Source: Bacillota bacterium
GTDB taxonomy: Bacteria > Bacillota > Bacilli > Paenibacillales > NBRC-103111
Direction of reading: 5' to 3'
Assembly (NCBI GenBank): GCA_023386955.1
Contig: JAEWIS010000030.1
Location: 104,495-168,494 of the forward strand
DNA length: 64,000 nucleotides
Shown: positions 8,851 to 17,762 of the stretch, piece by piece
Numbering within the stretch: the first letter of the stretch is position 1
Layout of the letters: each line of letters opens with the position of its first letter
The notes under the pieces: model-generated
Told to the model about the DNA's origin: nothing
What the model saw: the letters and a program-made list of their open reading frames with translations, nothing else
Database searches by the model: none
Position numbers and translations under genes: made by a program

Positions 8851-10419
8851 ATGTTCAAGGTGTTGATCGTGGATGATGAGGTATTTGTCCGCAAGGGGCT
8901 GCAGAAGCTGATCCCTTGGGAGGAGTTCCATTTTACCATCGCAGGTGAGGCTAAGCATGGCGGGGAAGCGCTGGACATGATGAAGCAGCTCTCTCCCGAT
9001 TTGGTGATCACGGATATTATGATGCCGGTGCTGGACGGCTTGGGTTTAATCCGCAGTGTGAAGGAAGAGGGGGACGGGGCGGCCGGCCCTGAGTTTATCA
9101 TTATCAGCGGGTACAATGAGTTCAAGTATGCCCAACAGGCGATCCGGTATGGCGTACAGGACTATATCCTCAAGCCCATCGATGTGAAGGAGATGGAGGA
9201 GACGCTGGTTAAGCTGGCGGGCACCATCCGTAAGAAACGGTTGATAGCGCTTACCAAGGAGCGTTTTTCGCGGGATGGAGTGCTGGAGCTGCTGCTCCAG
9301 GATAAGCTGCCTGCGGAGGAGGATGTCCGGTATGAGGAGCTGCTGGGACTGGAGCCCCATGAACCGGAGCTGCGCTTTCTGATTGTGGAGGTCCATACCG
9401 GCCCCTTCACAGCTCCTATATCCCTGAAGAGCTTCCGGGAGGTGTGGGCTGCCTTCGGCACAGGGGGAGAGGAGCTTCCTTTGGTAGAGCACTGTCCAGG
9501 GCGGTTCGGCACCCTGCTGGCGGGTAGTCAGCTCCGGACGATGGAACCCCCATGGCCCCAAGCGCTGGAATTGTTCCGCAGAGAGCTTGCCGGCAGACTC
9601 CAGCAGGAGGTTACCTTCTACGCCGGCGGCTCCAAGGAAAGGCTGGCCGAGGTGCGCCAGTCCTATCTGGAGGCTAATGAAGCGGTGAAGCATAAATATG
9701 CCGAAGGCTGCGGCAGGGTGATTGTGCACCAGCATGTCAAGGCTAAACCTCTGGATCAGACGGAGCTGGAGCCGGGGCTGTTCAACCGCCTGCTGGTGGA
9801 GCTGGAGGAAAACAATAAGGAAGCTTTTGCGCAGACGGCCAAGGAGCTGCACCTTTTTTTGCAGAGAGGGCGGTTTACCCCTTCGGCGGCGGTCCATTCC
9901 ATCTCCCGTTTTTTGGAGAGGGTGCTGCTGGTTGTGAAGCAGATGGGAGGCAATGAGGAGGAATTGCGGCAGCTGCTTGTCCGTTTGGAGGAGGAATATC
10001 CCGTCTGGACCCTTCCCCAGCTAACGGAATGTTTCCTCCGGATTACCGGGGAAGCCGCGCAATACATTGATATTCTCCGCAAGGACCGGAATAAGGGGGA
10101 CATCGAAAGGATCAAAAAATATATCGATTTCCACTATGCTGATAATATGAATCTCAAAAACATCGCGGCTCTTTTCTACATGAATCCCGTTTATCTGGGC
10201 CAGCTATTCCGCAAGACCTATGGGGTTTACTTCAACGATTACCTTCTGGAGCGGCGGGTGGAGGAGGCCAAGAAGCTCCTGCGCCAGACGGATCTGCGGA
10301 TGTATGAAATCGCGGAGCGGGTAGGCATCAAAAACGCCAATTACTTCGTTTCCCAGTTCGAAAAGCTGGTCAAGCTGAGCCCAATGGAATACCGGAATAA
10401 ATTAGTCAAAAAAGAATAG
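8851..10419 (+). CDS. Two-component response regulator, YesN/AraC type
   Basis: 522 residues. The receiver domain (1-125) has the acidic pair VDDE, phospho-acceptor Asp55 (VITDIMMP) and the conserved Lys in YILKPID. A variable middle region of about 290 residues precedes two AraC helix-turn-helix units at the C-terminus (DNMNLKNIAALFYMNPVYLG and YEIAERVGIKNANYFVSQFE). The ribosome site is AAAGGAG. The partner kinase gene starts 16 bases after the stop. Immediately upstream of an oligosaccharide ABC transporter, this pair is expected to sense extracellular xylan fragments and activate the 12288-18551 operon, as in the aldouronate clusters described for Paenibacillus; the inducer is inferred. 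Confidence 0.92.
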   Translation: MFKVLIVDDEVFVRKGLQKLIPWEEFHFTIAGEAKHGGEALDMMKQLSPDLVITDIMMPVLDGLGLIRSVKEEGDGAAGPEFIIISGYNEFKYAQQAIRYGVQDYILKPIDVKEMEETLVKLAGTIRKKRLIALTKERFSRDGVLELLLQDKLPAEEDVRYEELLGLEPHEPELRFLIVEVHTGPFTAPISLKSFREVWAAFGTGGEELPLVEHCPGRFGTLLAGSQLRTMEPPWPQALELFRRELAGRLQQEVTFYAGGSKERLAEVRQSYLEANEAVKHKYAEGCGRVIVHQHVKAKPLDQTELEPGLFNRLLVELEENNKEAFAQTAKELHLFLQRGRFTPSAAVHSISRFLERVLLVVKQMGGNEEELRQLLVRLEEEYPVWTLPQLTECFLRITGEAAQYIDILRKDRNKGDIERIKKYIDFHYADNMNLKNIAALFYMNPVYLGQLFRKTYGVYFNDYLLERRVEEAKKLLRQTDLRMYEIAERVGIKNANYFVSQFEKLVKLSPMEYRNKLVKKE

Positions 10420-10435
10420 ACGGGCGGCGTTAACC

Positions 10436-12154
10436 ATGAAACCCTTCAATATGAATAATGTGAAGCTGCGGGACAAGCTGTTGCTGATGTATATTTTGTC
10501 CGTATTCCTCCCCATTGTCATGACCAATGTGGTGTTCTATCAGGTGACCACCACCAATATCCGCAACCAGAAAATTCGCGATGCCAGCCTCGCCCTGGAG
10601 AATGTGAAAGCCTCGGTGAAGGCACTCGTGGACCAAGCCGCCGGATTATCGTATTCCTTCTACGCCGACCGGAGCTTCAATGAAACCCTGGCCCGCCGGT
10701 TCGGTACACCCTTCGATTTTGTGGAGGCATATGATTCCTTTCTCAAAGGCTCCTTCTCTGCGGATAAGAATGTCCTGAACACCATGTCCTACAAGGTATA
10801 TACCGACAACCCCACCATCCTGTCCGGGTATATTGTGCCTTTGAACGAGGAAGTACAAAGCTCCGGCTGGTACAAGCAGTTTAAATCCGTGTCCTTGCCT
10901 TATCCCAGCCTCATCTATGACGACCAGGCCTTCAGCGTAATCCAGCGCCTGGATTATTATTATACCAATGGGTTTAATCCGTTTCTTAAAATTGACCTGA
11001 ACATGAAAACCTTCGGCCAGCTGTTCCACAATAACGGCTTTGACGGGAAAGTCTATCTGGTGGATCCCCTGGGCCAGGTGCAATTCAGCAGCGAAGGGGA
11101 GCCCCCCCATGTCAATCCCTTCTTCCAGGAGCTGGAGCTGCCGGAGAAATCGGAGCTGTTCGAAACCCGTTATACAGGAATAAATTATCTGGAGGGCTGG
11201 ACGCTGCACGGGGTGATGAACAAGGAGGTTGTGCTGAACGAGGTTTGGAAGTCCCGCTCCTTCGTATTTGTCCTGGCATTTATCAATTTTGTGGTGCCCT
11301 CCCTGATTCTGGCGGCCATGTCCAGATCCCTGCATGTCCGTCTGGTACGGCTGCTTAAGTACATGAAGAAGGTCAAGAACCAGAACTTCCAGACCATTCC
11401 CCATGAGGAGGCAAGGGACGAAATCGGCCAGCTGACCAATGAGTTCAACCGGATGACCGAGCGGATCGACAGTCTGATTACGGATGTGTATCTGGCGGAT
11501 ATCCAGAAGAAGGACCTGGAGCTGAAGCAGCAGCAGGCCCAGCTTCACGCGCTGCACAGCCAGATTAATCCTCACTTTTTGTTCAATGCCCTGGAATCCA
11601 TCCGCATGAGAAGTGTTATTAAGGAAGAAGGCGAAACGGCAGAGATTATACATAAAATGTCAAAAATTCTCCGGAAATCAATCTCTTGGAGCAAGGACTG
11701 GATTTCGGTGGCGGAGGAAATAGAGGCCGTCAAATATTTTCTGGAAATCCAGAAATACCGGTTCGACGAGGAGCTGGATTACAGTATAGAGGTCCAGGAG
11801 GAAGCTATAGGGCTTAAGGTGCCTAATATGATTTTCCTGCCCTTTGTGGAGAATGCCAGCATCCATGGGATCGAATCCATTCCGGGCAAAGGGGTGATCC
11901 GGATCAGCATTGGGCTGGAGCAGAGCCGTCTGGTCTTCAGGCTCTCGGACAACGGCATCGGCATGTCCCCGGACAAGCTGGAGGAGATCCGCCGGTATTT
12001 GAACCGGGATGATGCAATCGGCGAGCGTGTGGGAATGAAAAACGCCTATTACCGTCTGAAGCTGATTTATCAGGACCGCTTCAGCTTCGATATCCAGAGC
12101 AAGGAGGGAGAGGGCACCTCCATTGAAATCGGGCTGCCTCTGACGGAGACGTAA
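10436..12154 (+). CDS. Sensor histidine kinase, YesM type
   Basis: 572 residues. Two membrane helices (about 13-35 and 275-296) bracket a ~235-residue extracellular dCache-like sensor. A HAMP segment, the His_kinase motif with His380 (HSQINPHFLFNAL) and a C-terminal ATPase domain (PFVENASIHGIE, SDNGIGMSPD) follow. The INPHFLFN form is typical of the LytS/YesM family. It should phosphorylate the preceding response regulator. The ribosome site is weak (GGGCGG), consistent with coupling to the upstream gene. The sensed sugar is unknown; xylo-oligosaccharides are the contextual guess. Confidence 0.92.
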   Translation: MKPFNMNNVKLRDKLLLMYILSVFLPIVMTNVVFYQVTTTNIRNQKIRDASLALENVKASVKALVDQAAGLSYSFYADRSFNETLARRFGTPFDFVEAYDSFLKGSFSADKNVLNTMSYKVYTDNPTILSGYIVPLNEEVQSSGWYKQFKSVSLPYPSLIYDDQAFSVIQRLDYYYTNGFNPFLKIDLNMKTFGQLFHNNGFDGKVYLVDPLGQVQFSSEGEPPHVNPFFQELELPEKSELFETRYTGINYLEGWTLHGVMNKEVVLNEVWKSRSFVFVLAFINFVVPSLILAAMSRSLHVRLVRLLKYMKKVKNQNFQTIPHEEARDEIGQLTNEFNRMTERIDSLITDVYLADIQKKDLELKQQQAQLHALHSQINPHFLFNALESIRMRSVIKEEGETAEIIHKMSKILRKSISWSKDWISVAEEIEAVKYFLEIQKYRFDEELDYSIEVQEEAIGLKVPNMIFLPFVENASIHGIESIPGKGVIRISIGLEQSRLVFRLSDNGIGMSPDKLEEIRRYLNRDDAIGERVGMKNAYYRLKLIYQDRFSFDIQSKEGEGTSIEIGLPLTET

Positions 12155-12229
12155 GGGTAAAACCAATGTTTCCATATAGTTTTCATACTATAAACTAAAG
12201 TTTGTGATCTAATTATGTATCCGGTTTCT

Positions 12230-12238
12230 TGCTATAAT
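12230..12238 (+). promoter_or_regulatory. Extended -10 promoter of the transporter/esterase operon
   Basis: TGC-TATAAT forms an extended -10. There is no convincing -35, which suits a promoter that needs an activator such as the upstream response regulator. The AT-rich 12170-12230 stretch is where that regulator would bind. Confidence 0.55.
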
Positions 12239-12251
12239 GAAAGCGTCTACA
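12238..12251 (+). promoter_or_regulatory. cre box overlapping the transcription start
   Basis: TGAAAGCGTCTACA matches cre consensus TGWAARCGYTWNCA at 13 of 14 positions. It begins at the last base of the -10 element, so CcpA binding would block initiation. This points to glucose repression of uptake. Confidence 0.65.
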
Positions 12252-12287
12252 GGACAGATTACAATTCGAGAGGGGAAGAGAAGAAAT

Positions 12288-13964
12288 ATGCGCGTCAAAA
12301 AAGTATTGGCATTGGGGCTGGCGGCGGTAATGTCGGCCGCAGCTCTCGCAGGCTGCGGGAGCGACAGCAAGGACAACGCCTCCTCGCCTTCTGCGTCGGC
12401 AGGAGCTGTTGAGGATACCTCCCCGGTAACCTTCAAGTATTATCATTTCGGACAAGGCCGTAAGGATGTGCTGGCCAGTGAAACCACCATCGGCAAGGAG
12501 CTGCAGAAGCAAACCGGTGTGGACGTAAAGATGGAGTTTCTGGTGGGTGACAGCGGAACCAAGGCGGGCGTGATGATTGCAAGCGGAGATTATCCCGACA
12601 TCATCAGCGCCAGCGGAGAAATGGCCAAGCTTTTGGATGCGGGCGCCTATATTCCGTTAGATGAGCTGATCGAAAAATACGGTCCCAATATTAAGCGTGT
12701 TTATGGATCCTATTTCAATAAAATGAAAGCCAAGGACGGCAAAATTTATACGCTGCCCTTCACGGCAAACCAAGGATTTATTGCCGAGCCCGATCCCGGC
12801 ACCGCCTTCTGGATTCAGCGCTCCGTGCTGAAGGAATTCGGTTATCCGAAGATCACCACCTTGGATGAATACTTCGATTTTATCAAGAAATATAAAGAGA
12901 AATATCCGAAGGTAGACGGCAAGGATACTATTGGTTTTATGGTGTCCGCCGGTGTGAACAACAACTTCTTTACACTGCAGAACCCTGCTGCCCATTTGGC
13001 CGGTTACCCCAATGACGGCGGCGTTATGGTGGATATGAAAACCAACGAAGCCAAGATCTACGCAGGTACCGAATACCAGAAAAAATGGATCAAGAAGCTC
13101 AGCGATATGAATGCCGTCGGTTTATTTGATCCCGAATCCTTCACCATGAACAAGGACCAATATCTGGCCAAAATCACCTCCGGCCGTGTGCTCGGCTTCT
13201 TCAATTACTCCTGGCAGGTTGGGGACGCCTTCAAGAATTTGAAGAAGGCCGGTATCGACGAAAAACGGTATGCGCCACTGCCCATCGTATTCGACAAGAG
13301 CATCAAGGACCAATACATTGATCCGCCCGGATTCGTATCCAACTACGGGGTCGGCATCAGTGTGAAGGCCAAGGACCCTGTGCGCATCATCAAATACTTT
13401 GACAATATGCTGAAGGAAGAAAATCAGATTCTCACCTCCTGGGGGATCAAGGACCAAACCTACAGCGTGGATGATAAAGGCCGTTTCTATTATAAGGACG
13501 ACCAAGCCAAGTACCATGAAGACCCGGATCTGAGCCTGAAGTTTGGCTTCAATTATTACACCGAATGGCCGAAATACGGCAACAATTCTGTCCTGAAGGA
13601 CGGCAATGCTTATGCGCCGGGCAACCAGGCTGAGGTGGCCTCCGCTCTGTATACCGACGGTGACAAGAAAATTCTCGAAGCTTACGGCGCCAAAACCTTC
13701 AGCGGCTATTACAACAAGCCCGATGAGCGGAAATGGTTCCCGGCCTGGTCCATCGCCATTCCCCAAGGTTCGCCGGAGCAGATCTTCACCACCAAATCCG
13801 ATGACCTGCAGAAGAAATATCTGTCCAAGATGATTCTGGAGAGCACAGATAAATTCGACGCCACCTGGAATGAATATATCACCGAGCTGAACAAGCTGGA
13901 TAAGAAAACCTATGAAGCTACTATGAACAAGGCCATTCAGGACCGTATTGCAGGCAAGTGGTAA
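12288..13964 (+). CDS. Extracellular oligosaccharide-binding lipoprotein (LplA/YtcQ type)
   Basis: 558 residues. The N-terminus is a lipoprotein signal, MRVKKVLALG... ending in lipobox LAGC with the acylated Cys at 22-23, then a Ser/Asp-rich tether. The rest is a large family-1-type solute-binding fold, the size used for long oligosaccharides. It captures sugar outside the membrane and delivers it to the two permeases encoded next. ATG at 12288 follows GAGGGGAAGAG; an upstream in-frame ATG at 12237 lies within the promoter and cre box and is rejected. In this locus the ligand is most likely xylo- or aldouronic oligosaccharides (inferred). No ATPase gene is present in the window; a shared MsmX-type ATPase encoded elsewhere is expected. 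Confidence 0.92.
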   Translation: MRVKKVLALGLAAVMSAAALAGCGSDSKDNASSPSASAGAVEDTSPVTFKYYHFGQGRKDVLASETTIGKELQKQTGVDVKMEFLVGDSGTKAGVMIASGDYPDIISASGEMAKLLDAGAYIPLDELIEKYGPNIKRVYGSYFNKMKAKDGKIYTLPFTANQGFIAEPDPGTAFWIQRSVLKEFGYPKITTLDEYFDFIKKYKEKYPKVDGKDTIGFMVSAGVNNNFFTLQNPAAHLAGYPNDGGVMVDMKTNEAKIYAGTEYQKKWIKKLSDMNAVGLFDPESFTMNKDQYLAKITSGRVLGFFNYSWQVGDAFKNLKKAGIDEKRYAPLPIVFDKSIKDQYIDPPGFVSNYGVGISVKAKDPVRIIKYFDNMLKEENQILTSWGIKDQTYSVDDKGRFYYKDDQAKYHEDPDLSLKFGFNYYTEWPKYGNNSVLKDGNAYAPGNQAEVASALYTDGDKKILEAYGAKTFSGYYNKPDERKWFPAWSIAIPQGSPEQIFTTKSDDLQKKYLSKMILESTDKFDATWNEYITELNKLDKKTYEATMNKAIQDRIAGKW

Positions 13965-13979
13965 AAGGCATAAACAACG

Positions 13980-14000
13980 GAGGGGAGTTAGCTCTCCCCT
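13980..14000 (+). other. Intercistronic hairpin after the binding-protein gene
   Basis: GAGGGGAG and CTCCCCTC pair around a very short loop, with no T tract. Such hairpins usually stabilise the upstream message, letting binding protein be made in excess over permeases. A comparable hairpin occurs at 35660 in the second transporter operon. Confidence 0.5.
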
Positions 14001-14043
14001 CTGTTGCACATCTTGTGGGGATGACGGAAAGGAGTTATGTGCA

Positions 14044-15015
14044 GTGGGAAAGCATACTGGAACAGTTCTAACAGCGCCTGGGGCAGCTGCGGAAAAACAA
14101 ATAAAAAGACCGTTATTTTTGAAGCGGGTAATCCAGCAGAGGGCTCTTGTGTTTATGTCCATACCGTTTGTATTGTGGGCTTTTCTTTTTAAGTATGTGC
14201 CCCTGTGGGGCTGGAGCATGGCCTTCCAAAAATACAGACCGGCCAAAGCGTTTATGGATCAGGAATGGATAGGGATGAAGAACTTCAAGTTTTTGTTCGA
14301 GGACGACACCTTCTACCGGGTACTCCGCAATACGCTGGCTATGAGCTGCATCAAGCTTGTGCTGGGTTTTTTCACCGCCATTACGCTGGCGATTCTGCTG
14401 AATGAATTGAAGAATATTGTGTTTAAGCGGGTTGTCCAAACCATCAGCTACCTGCCTCATTTTATTTCGTGGGTGGTGGCATCCAGCATTGTGCTGATGG
14501 TATTGTCGCCGGAGGGCATTATCAATTTGATCCTGACCAAGCTGCATATTATCGATCAGCCGATCTTATGGATGGCTAAGGGAAGTTATTTCTGGGGGAT
14601 TCTCGGTGTCAGTGAAGTCTGGAAGGATGTAGGCTGGAACACCATCATCTATCTGGCCGCCATCACCACCATCGACCCCTCCCAATATGAGGCTGCGGAA
14701 ATTGACGGGGCCAGCCGTTTTCAACGGATCCGCCACATTACCCTGCCCGGCCTGAAGCCGGTGATTATTATTCTGCTGATCATGAACATGGGGAGCATTC
14801 TGGAATCGGGATTCGAGCCGCAGTATCTGCTGGGCAACGGGATGAATGCGGATTATTCCGAAAACCTTGAAATATTCGTGCTGAAATACGGTATGGCCAT
14901 GAGCAACTTTTCCTTGGGTACGGCAGCGGGCATGTTCAAAACGGTGGTCAGCTTTATCTTTTTGTTCAGCGCCAACTACATTGCTAAAAAAATGGGCGAA
15001 AGCCGGCTGTTTTAG
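14044..15015 (+). CDS. Sugar ABC transporter permease, LplB type
   Basis: 323 residues with six predicted membrane helices, beginning with VFMSIPFVLWAFLFKYVPLW. The cytoplasmic EAA loop that contacts the ATPase is EAAEIDGASRFQRIRHITLP. The start is GTG at 14044 because AAGGAG lies 9 bases upstream; the open frame extends back over the binding-protein stop but that stretch is the intercistronic hairpin. It forms the membrane channel with the following permease for import of oligosaccharides held by the lipoprotein. Confidence 0.92.
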   Translation: MGKHTGTVLTAPGAAAEKQIKRPLFLKRVIQQRALVFMSIPFVLWAFLFKYVPLWGWSMAFQKYRPAKAFMDQEWIGMKNFKFLFEDDTFYRVLRNTLAMSCIKLVLGFFTAITLAILLNELKNIVFKRVVQTISYLPHFISWVVASSIVLMVLSPEGIINLILTKLHIIDQPILWMAKGSYFWGILGVSEVWKDVGWNTIIYLAAITTIDPSQYEAAEIDGASRFQRIRHITLPGLKPVIIILLIMNMGSILESGFEPQYLLGNGMNADYSENLEIFVLKYGMAMSNFSLGTAAGMFKTVVSFIFLFSANYIAKKMGESRLF

Positions 15016-15033
15016 AAGGGAGATTATACCATC

Positions 15034-15951
15034 ATGTCGAAAACTAAATCATCCCGCCTGCGCTACAACAGCTTAGGCGACAAGATATTCGATACCTGCA
15101 ACATCATCTTTATGCTTTGTCTGGTAACTGTAACGTTATATCCATTTATAAACATGTTTGCCATATCCTTCAATGATGCCAATGATGCCATTAAAGGCGG
15201 CATTTATTTGTGGCCGCGGATGTGGACGTGGAGCAATTACCAGTACATTTTTAATGAATCGGCGATTTACCATTCTACCTTTATTTCGGTTATCCGCACA
15301 GTGCTGGGGACGGTCATCTCCGTATTCTGCACGGCTATGCTGGCGTATACGCTGAGCCGTCAGGATTATGTGCTGCGCAAGTTTGTCACCATGTTTTTCG
15401 TATTCACCATGTATTTTAGCGGGGGGCTTATCCCGGGTTATCTGCTCATCAAGAATCTGGGCCTGACCGACAGCTTCTGGGTGTACATCATTCCCGGCAT
15501 CATCGGCGTATTCAATATGATCGTCATCCGATCCTTCATTGAAGGGCTGCCGGAGGGCATTCTGGAATCGGCGCGGATCGACGGAGCGGGGGAATTCACC
15601 ACCTTCCTGCGTGTGGTGCTGCCCCTGACGGTGCCGTCCTTGGCTACAGTTTCCCTCTTTGTGGCCGTAGGCCAATGGAACTCCTGGTTCGATGTGTTTC
15701 TGTATAACTCCTCCAACCAGCAGCTTAGCACACTACAATACGAGCTGATGAAGATTCTGCAGACCTCCAATACGGCAACTACCCAGAGTGCTGCGGATAT
15801 TTACGCCCAAAGCTCCTCCACCCATACCGTTACCCCTACGTCCATCCGGGCCACCATGACGATTGTAGCCAGTGTGCCCATCCTGATGGTATATCCCTTC
15901 GTACAAAAGTATTTTGTGCAGGGCATGACGGTTGGCGGCGTGAAGGGCTGA
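15034..15951 (+). CDS. Sugar ABC transporter permease, YtcP type
   Basis: 305 residues, six predicted helices, EAA loop ESARIDGAGEFTTFLRVVLP and the family-typical ending YPFVQKYFVQGMTVGGVKG. AAGGGAG precedes the ATG. It pairs with the LplB-type permease 18 bases upstream. YtcP/LplB transporters take up complex plant oligosaccharides without a dedicated ATPase. Confidence 0.92.
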   Translation: MSKTKSSRLRYNSLGDKIFDTCNIIFMLCLVTVTLYPFINMFAISFNDANDAIKGGIYLWPRMWTWSNYQYIFNESAIYHSTFISVIRTVLGTVISVFCTAMLAYTLSRQDYVLRKFVTMFFVFTMYFSGGLIPGYLLIKNLGLTDSFWVYIIPGIIGVFNMIVIRSFIEGLPEGILESARIDGAGEFTTFLRVVLPLTVPSLATVSLFVAVGQWNSWFDVFLYNSSNQQLSTLQYELMKILQTSNTATTQSAADIYAQSSSTHTVTPTSIRATMTIVASVPILMVYPFVQKYFVQGMTVGGVKG

Positions 15952-15994
15952 TGGCCGGGATGAGATTCCCATGCCAAAAGAGAGGATTGATCAC

Positions 15995-17731
15995 GTGAAC
16001 GATCAAACAATGGCTGCCGGTGCTTCCCGGGAGGGGCCGGCAGCCCCCAAGGACCCTATAGCCAAACGGAGCGGCTTCTACATCATGTATGAAGCGAAGA
16101 TTGAAGGTGTCACCAGGCCGTGGGGCGTCCACTCCCAGGAAATCTATTTGGAGGGACGGCTGGTGGACCAGGCCCGTTACACCGGCGGTGTAACGGATGA
16201 ATCGGTGCTGGAGCTGCTGAAATCCACGGAAGGGTTCCGGCGGCTGGTGCACAGCATTGGTGTGTCGGTCCGTCCGGACAAGGCGGGGACTCCAAGTATA
16301 GCCTTCACCATGCAGCATTATGCCAAAACGGACCGGTTTCAGGCAGGCACCTGCTTAACGGCCTCCTGCCCGGGAGACGGGTCCGAAACCCTGCTCCTCC
16401 TGGAGGACTTCACCTGGTCCGCGGATGACGATGTTCCAGGCAAGCTGGTGTTCGAGTTTGAGGAACCGGGGGAAACGGCCTCCGCCAGTGTGGTGTTTTA
16501 CCTGAATGACGGCTATGAGGTCCCAGAGGTGGAGGTGGAGCCTCCCGTTGCTTACGGCTCCGCCGCTTATAACGAGGTGATCGCCAAGTCCTTCCTGAAT
16601 CTGGGCAATACCAGGAGATTGAAGGCGGCCATTGAGAAGGCGAAGAGTGGGGAAGAGGTTACCCTGGCCTACATCGGCGGCTCCATTACCCAAGGAGCGG
16701 GTGCCGTTCCGGTTCATAACCAAAGCTATGTCTATAAGTCCTATGAGCAGTTCAAACAAAGGTTCGGCGCCGCAGATGGTGCCCGGGTCCGCTTGATCAA
16801 GGCGGGGTTGGGCGGGACACCCTCGGAGCTGGGCCTTGTCCGCTATGAGCGGGATGTGCTCCGGGAGGGAGACGTTGAGCCGGATGTGGTGGTTATTGAA
16901 TTTGCGGTGAATGACGCCGGGGACGAAACACAGGGAGTCTGCTACGAAAGTCTGGTGTTGAAGGCATTGGACGGGGCCAAGCAGCCTGCCGTGATCCTGC
17001 TGTTCAGCGTATTCGTGAACGATTGGAATCTCCAGGAGCGGCTGGCGCCGATTGGCTGGCATTACGATCTGCCTATGGTCAGCGTGAAGGATGCGGTGGT
17101 GGAGCAGTTCCGGCTGTCCAAGCAGCAGGGCAATGTCATCTCGAAAAAGCAGTTCTTCTACGACATCTATCATCCCGCCAATGCCGGACATCAGGTGATG
17201 GCTGATTGTCTGGGGCTGCTGTTTGAGAAGGCGGACCAAGCTGTGCTCTCCCCGGTGGACATCTGTCTGGACCAGCCGCCACTTCTCGGGGACGAGTACA
17301 GGGATATCCGATTGCTGGACCGCCGGAATGGAGAGGAGCCTGCTCGAATCTCCGCCGGAGGCTTCGGGGAATCCGACAGCGATCTGCAGCTGGCTCCGTT
17401 GGATGGAGAGACGTTTGCAACACCCCAGTTCCCGTATAATTGGATGCATACTGACGCTTCCGGTGATGAGAGCTTCCGGATGGAGCTCTGCTGCAAACGG
17501 CTGATTCTGGTATTTAAGGATTCGGGCAGCAGCCAATTCGGCAAAGCCCTTGTCCGGGTGGATGGCCAAGCAGTCCTTACCGCCGATCCGCATGTGAATA
17601 ACTGGACCCACTGCAATGCCGTGATTCTATTGAATGAAGCGGAAACCCGCGAGCACCTGATCGAGATCACCATGGCCTCCGGTGATGAGGATAAGCAGTT
17701 TACCATCCTGGGCTTTGGGGTTGTTCAGTAA
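15995..17731 (+). CDS. SGNH/GDSL-family esterase, probable acetyl-xylan-oligosaccharide deacetylase
   Basis: 578 residues with no signal peptide. An N-terminal beta-rich domain (about 20-190) precedes the SGNH hydrolase: nucleophile Ser230 (YIGGSITQGAG), Asn306 (FAVNDAG) and catalytic Asp390/His393 (DIYHPANAGH). A C-terminal beta domain ends the protein. Placement between the transporter and a second esterase suggests it strips acetyl groups from imported xylo-oligosaccharides so that GH10 and GH43 enzymes can act (inference). The start is uncertain: GTG at 15995 has AGAGAGGA nine bases upstream, while an ATG at 15971 has only a weak site; the difference is 8 residues. Confidence 0.85.
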   Translation: MNDQTMAAGASREGPAAPKDPIAKRSGFYIMYEAKIEGVTRPWGVHSQEIYLEGRLVDQARYTGGVTDESVLELLKSTEGFRRLVHSIGVSVRPDKAGTPSIAFTMQHYAKTDRFQAGTCLTASCPGDGSETLLLLEDFTWSADDDVPGKLVFEFEEPGETASASVVFYLNDGYEVPEVEVEPPVAYGSAAYNEVIAKSFLNLGNTRRLKAAIEKAKSGEEVTLAYIGGSITQGAGAVPVHNQSYVYKSYEQFKQRFGAADGARVRLIKAGLGGTPSELGLVRYERDVLREGDVEPDVVVIEFAVNDAGDETQGVCYESLVLKALDGAKQPAVILLFSVFVNDWNLQERLAPIGWHYDLPMVSVKDAVVEQFRLSKQQGNVISKKQFFYDIYHPANAGHQVMADCLGLLFEKADQAVLSPVDICLDQPPLLGDEYRDIRLLDRRNGEEPARISAGGFGESDSDLQLAPLDGETFATPQFPYNWMHTDASGDESFRMELCCKRLILVFKDSGSSQFGKALVRVDGQAVLTADPHVNNWTHCNAVILLNEAETREHLIEITMASGDEDKQFTILGFGVVQ

Positions 17732-17762
17732 CGTATCCCGCCTATAAAAGGAGTGTCCGATT

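Noticed and set aside
12237..12287. Upstream ATG start for the binding lipoprotein
   Set aside because: It lies inside the -10/cre region and would bury the lipoprotein signal peptide.
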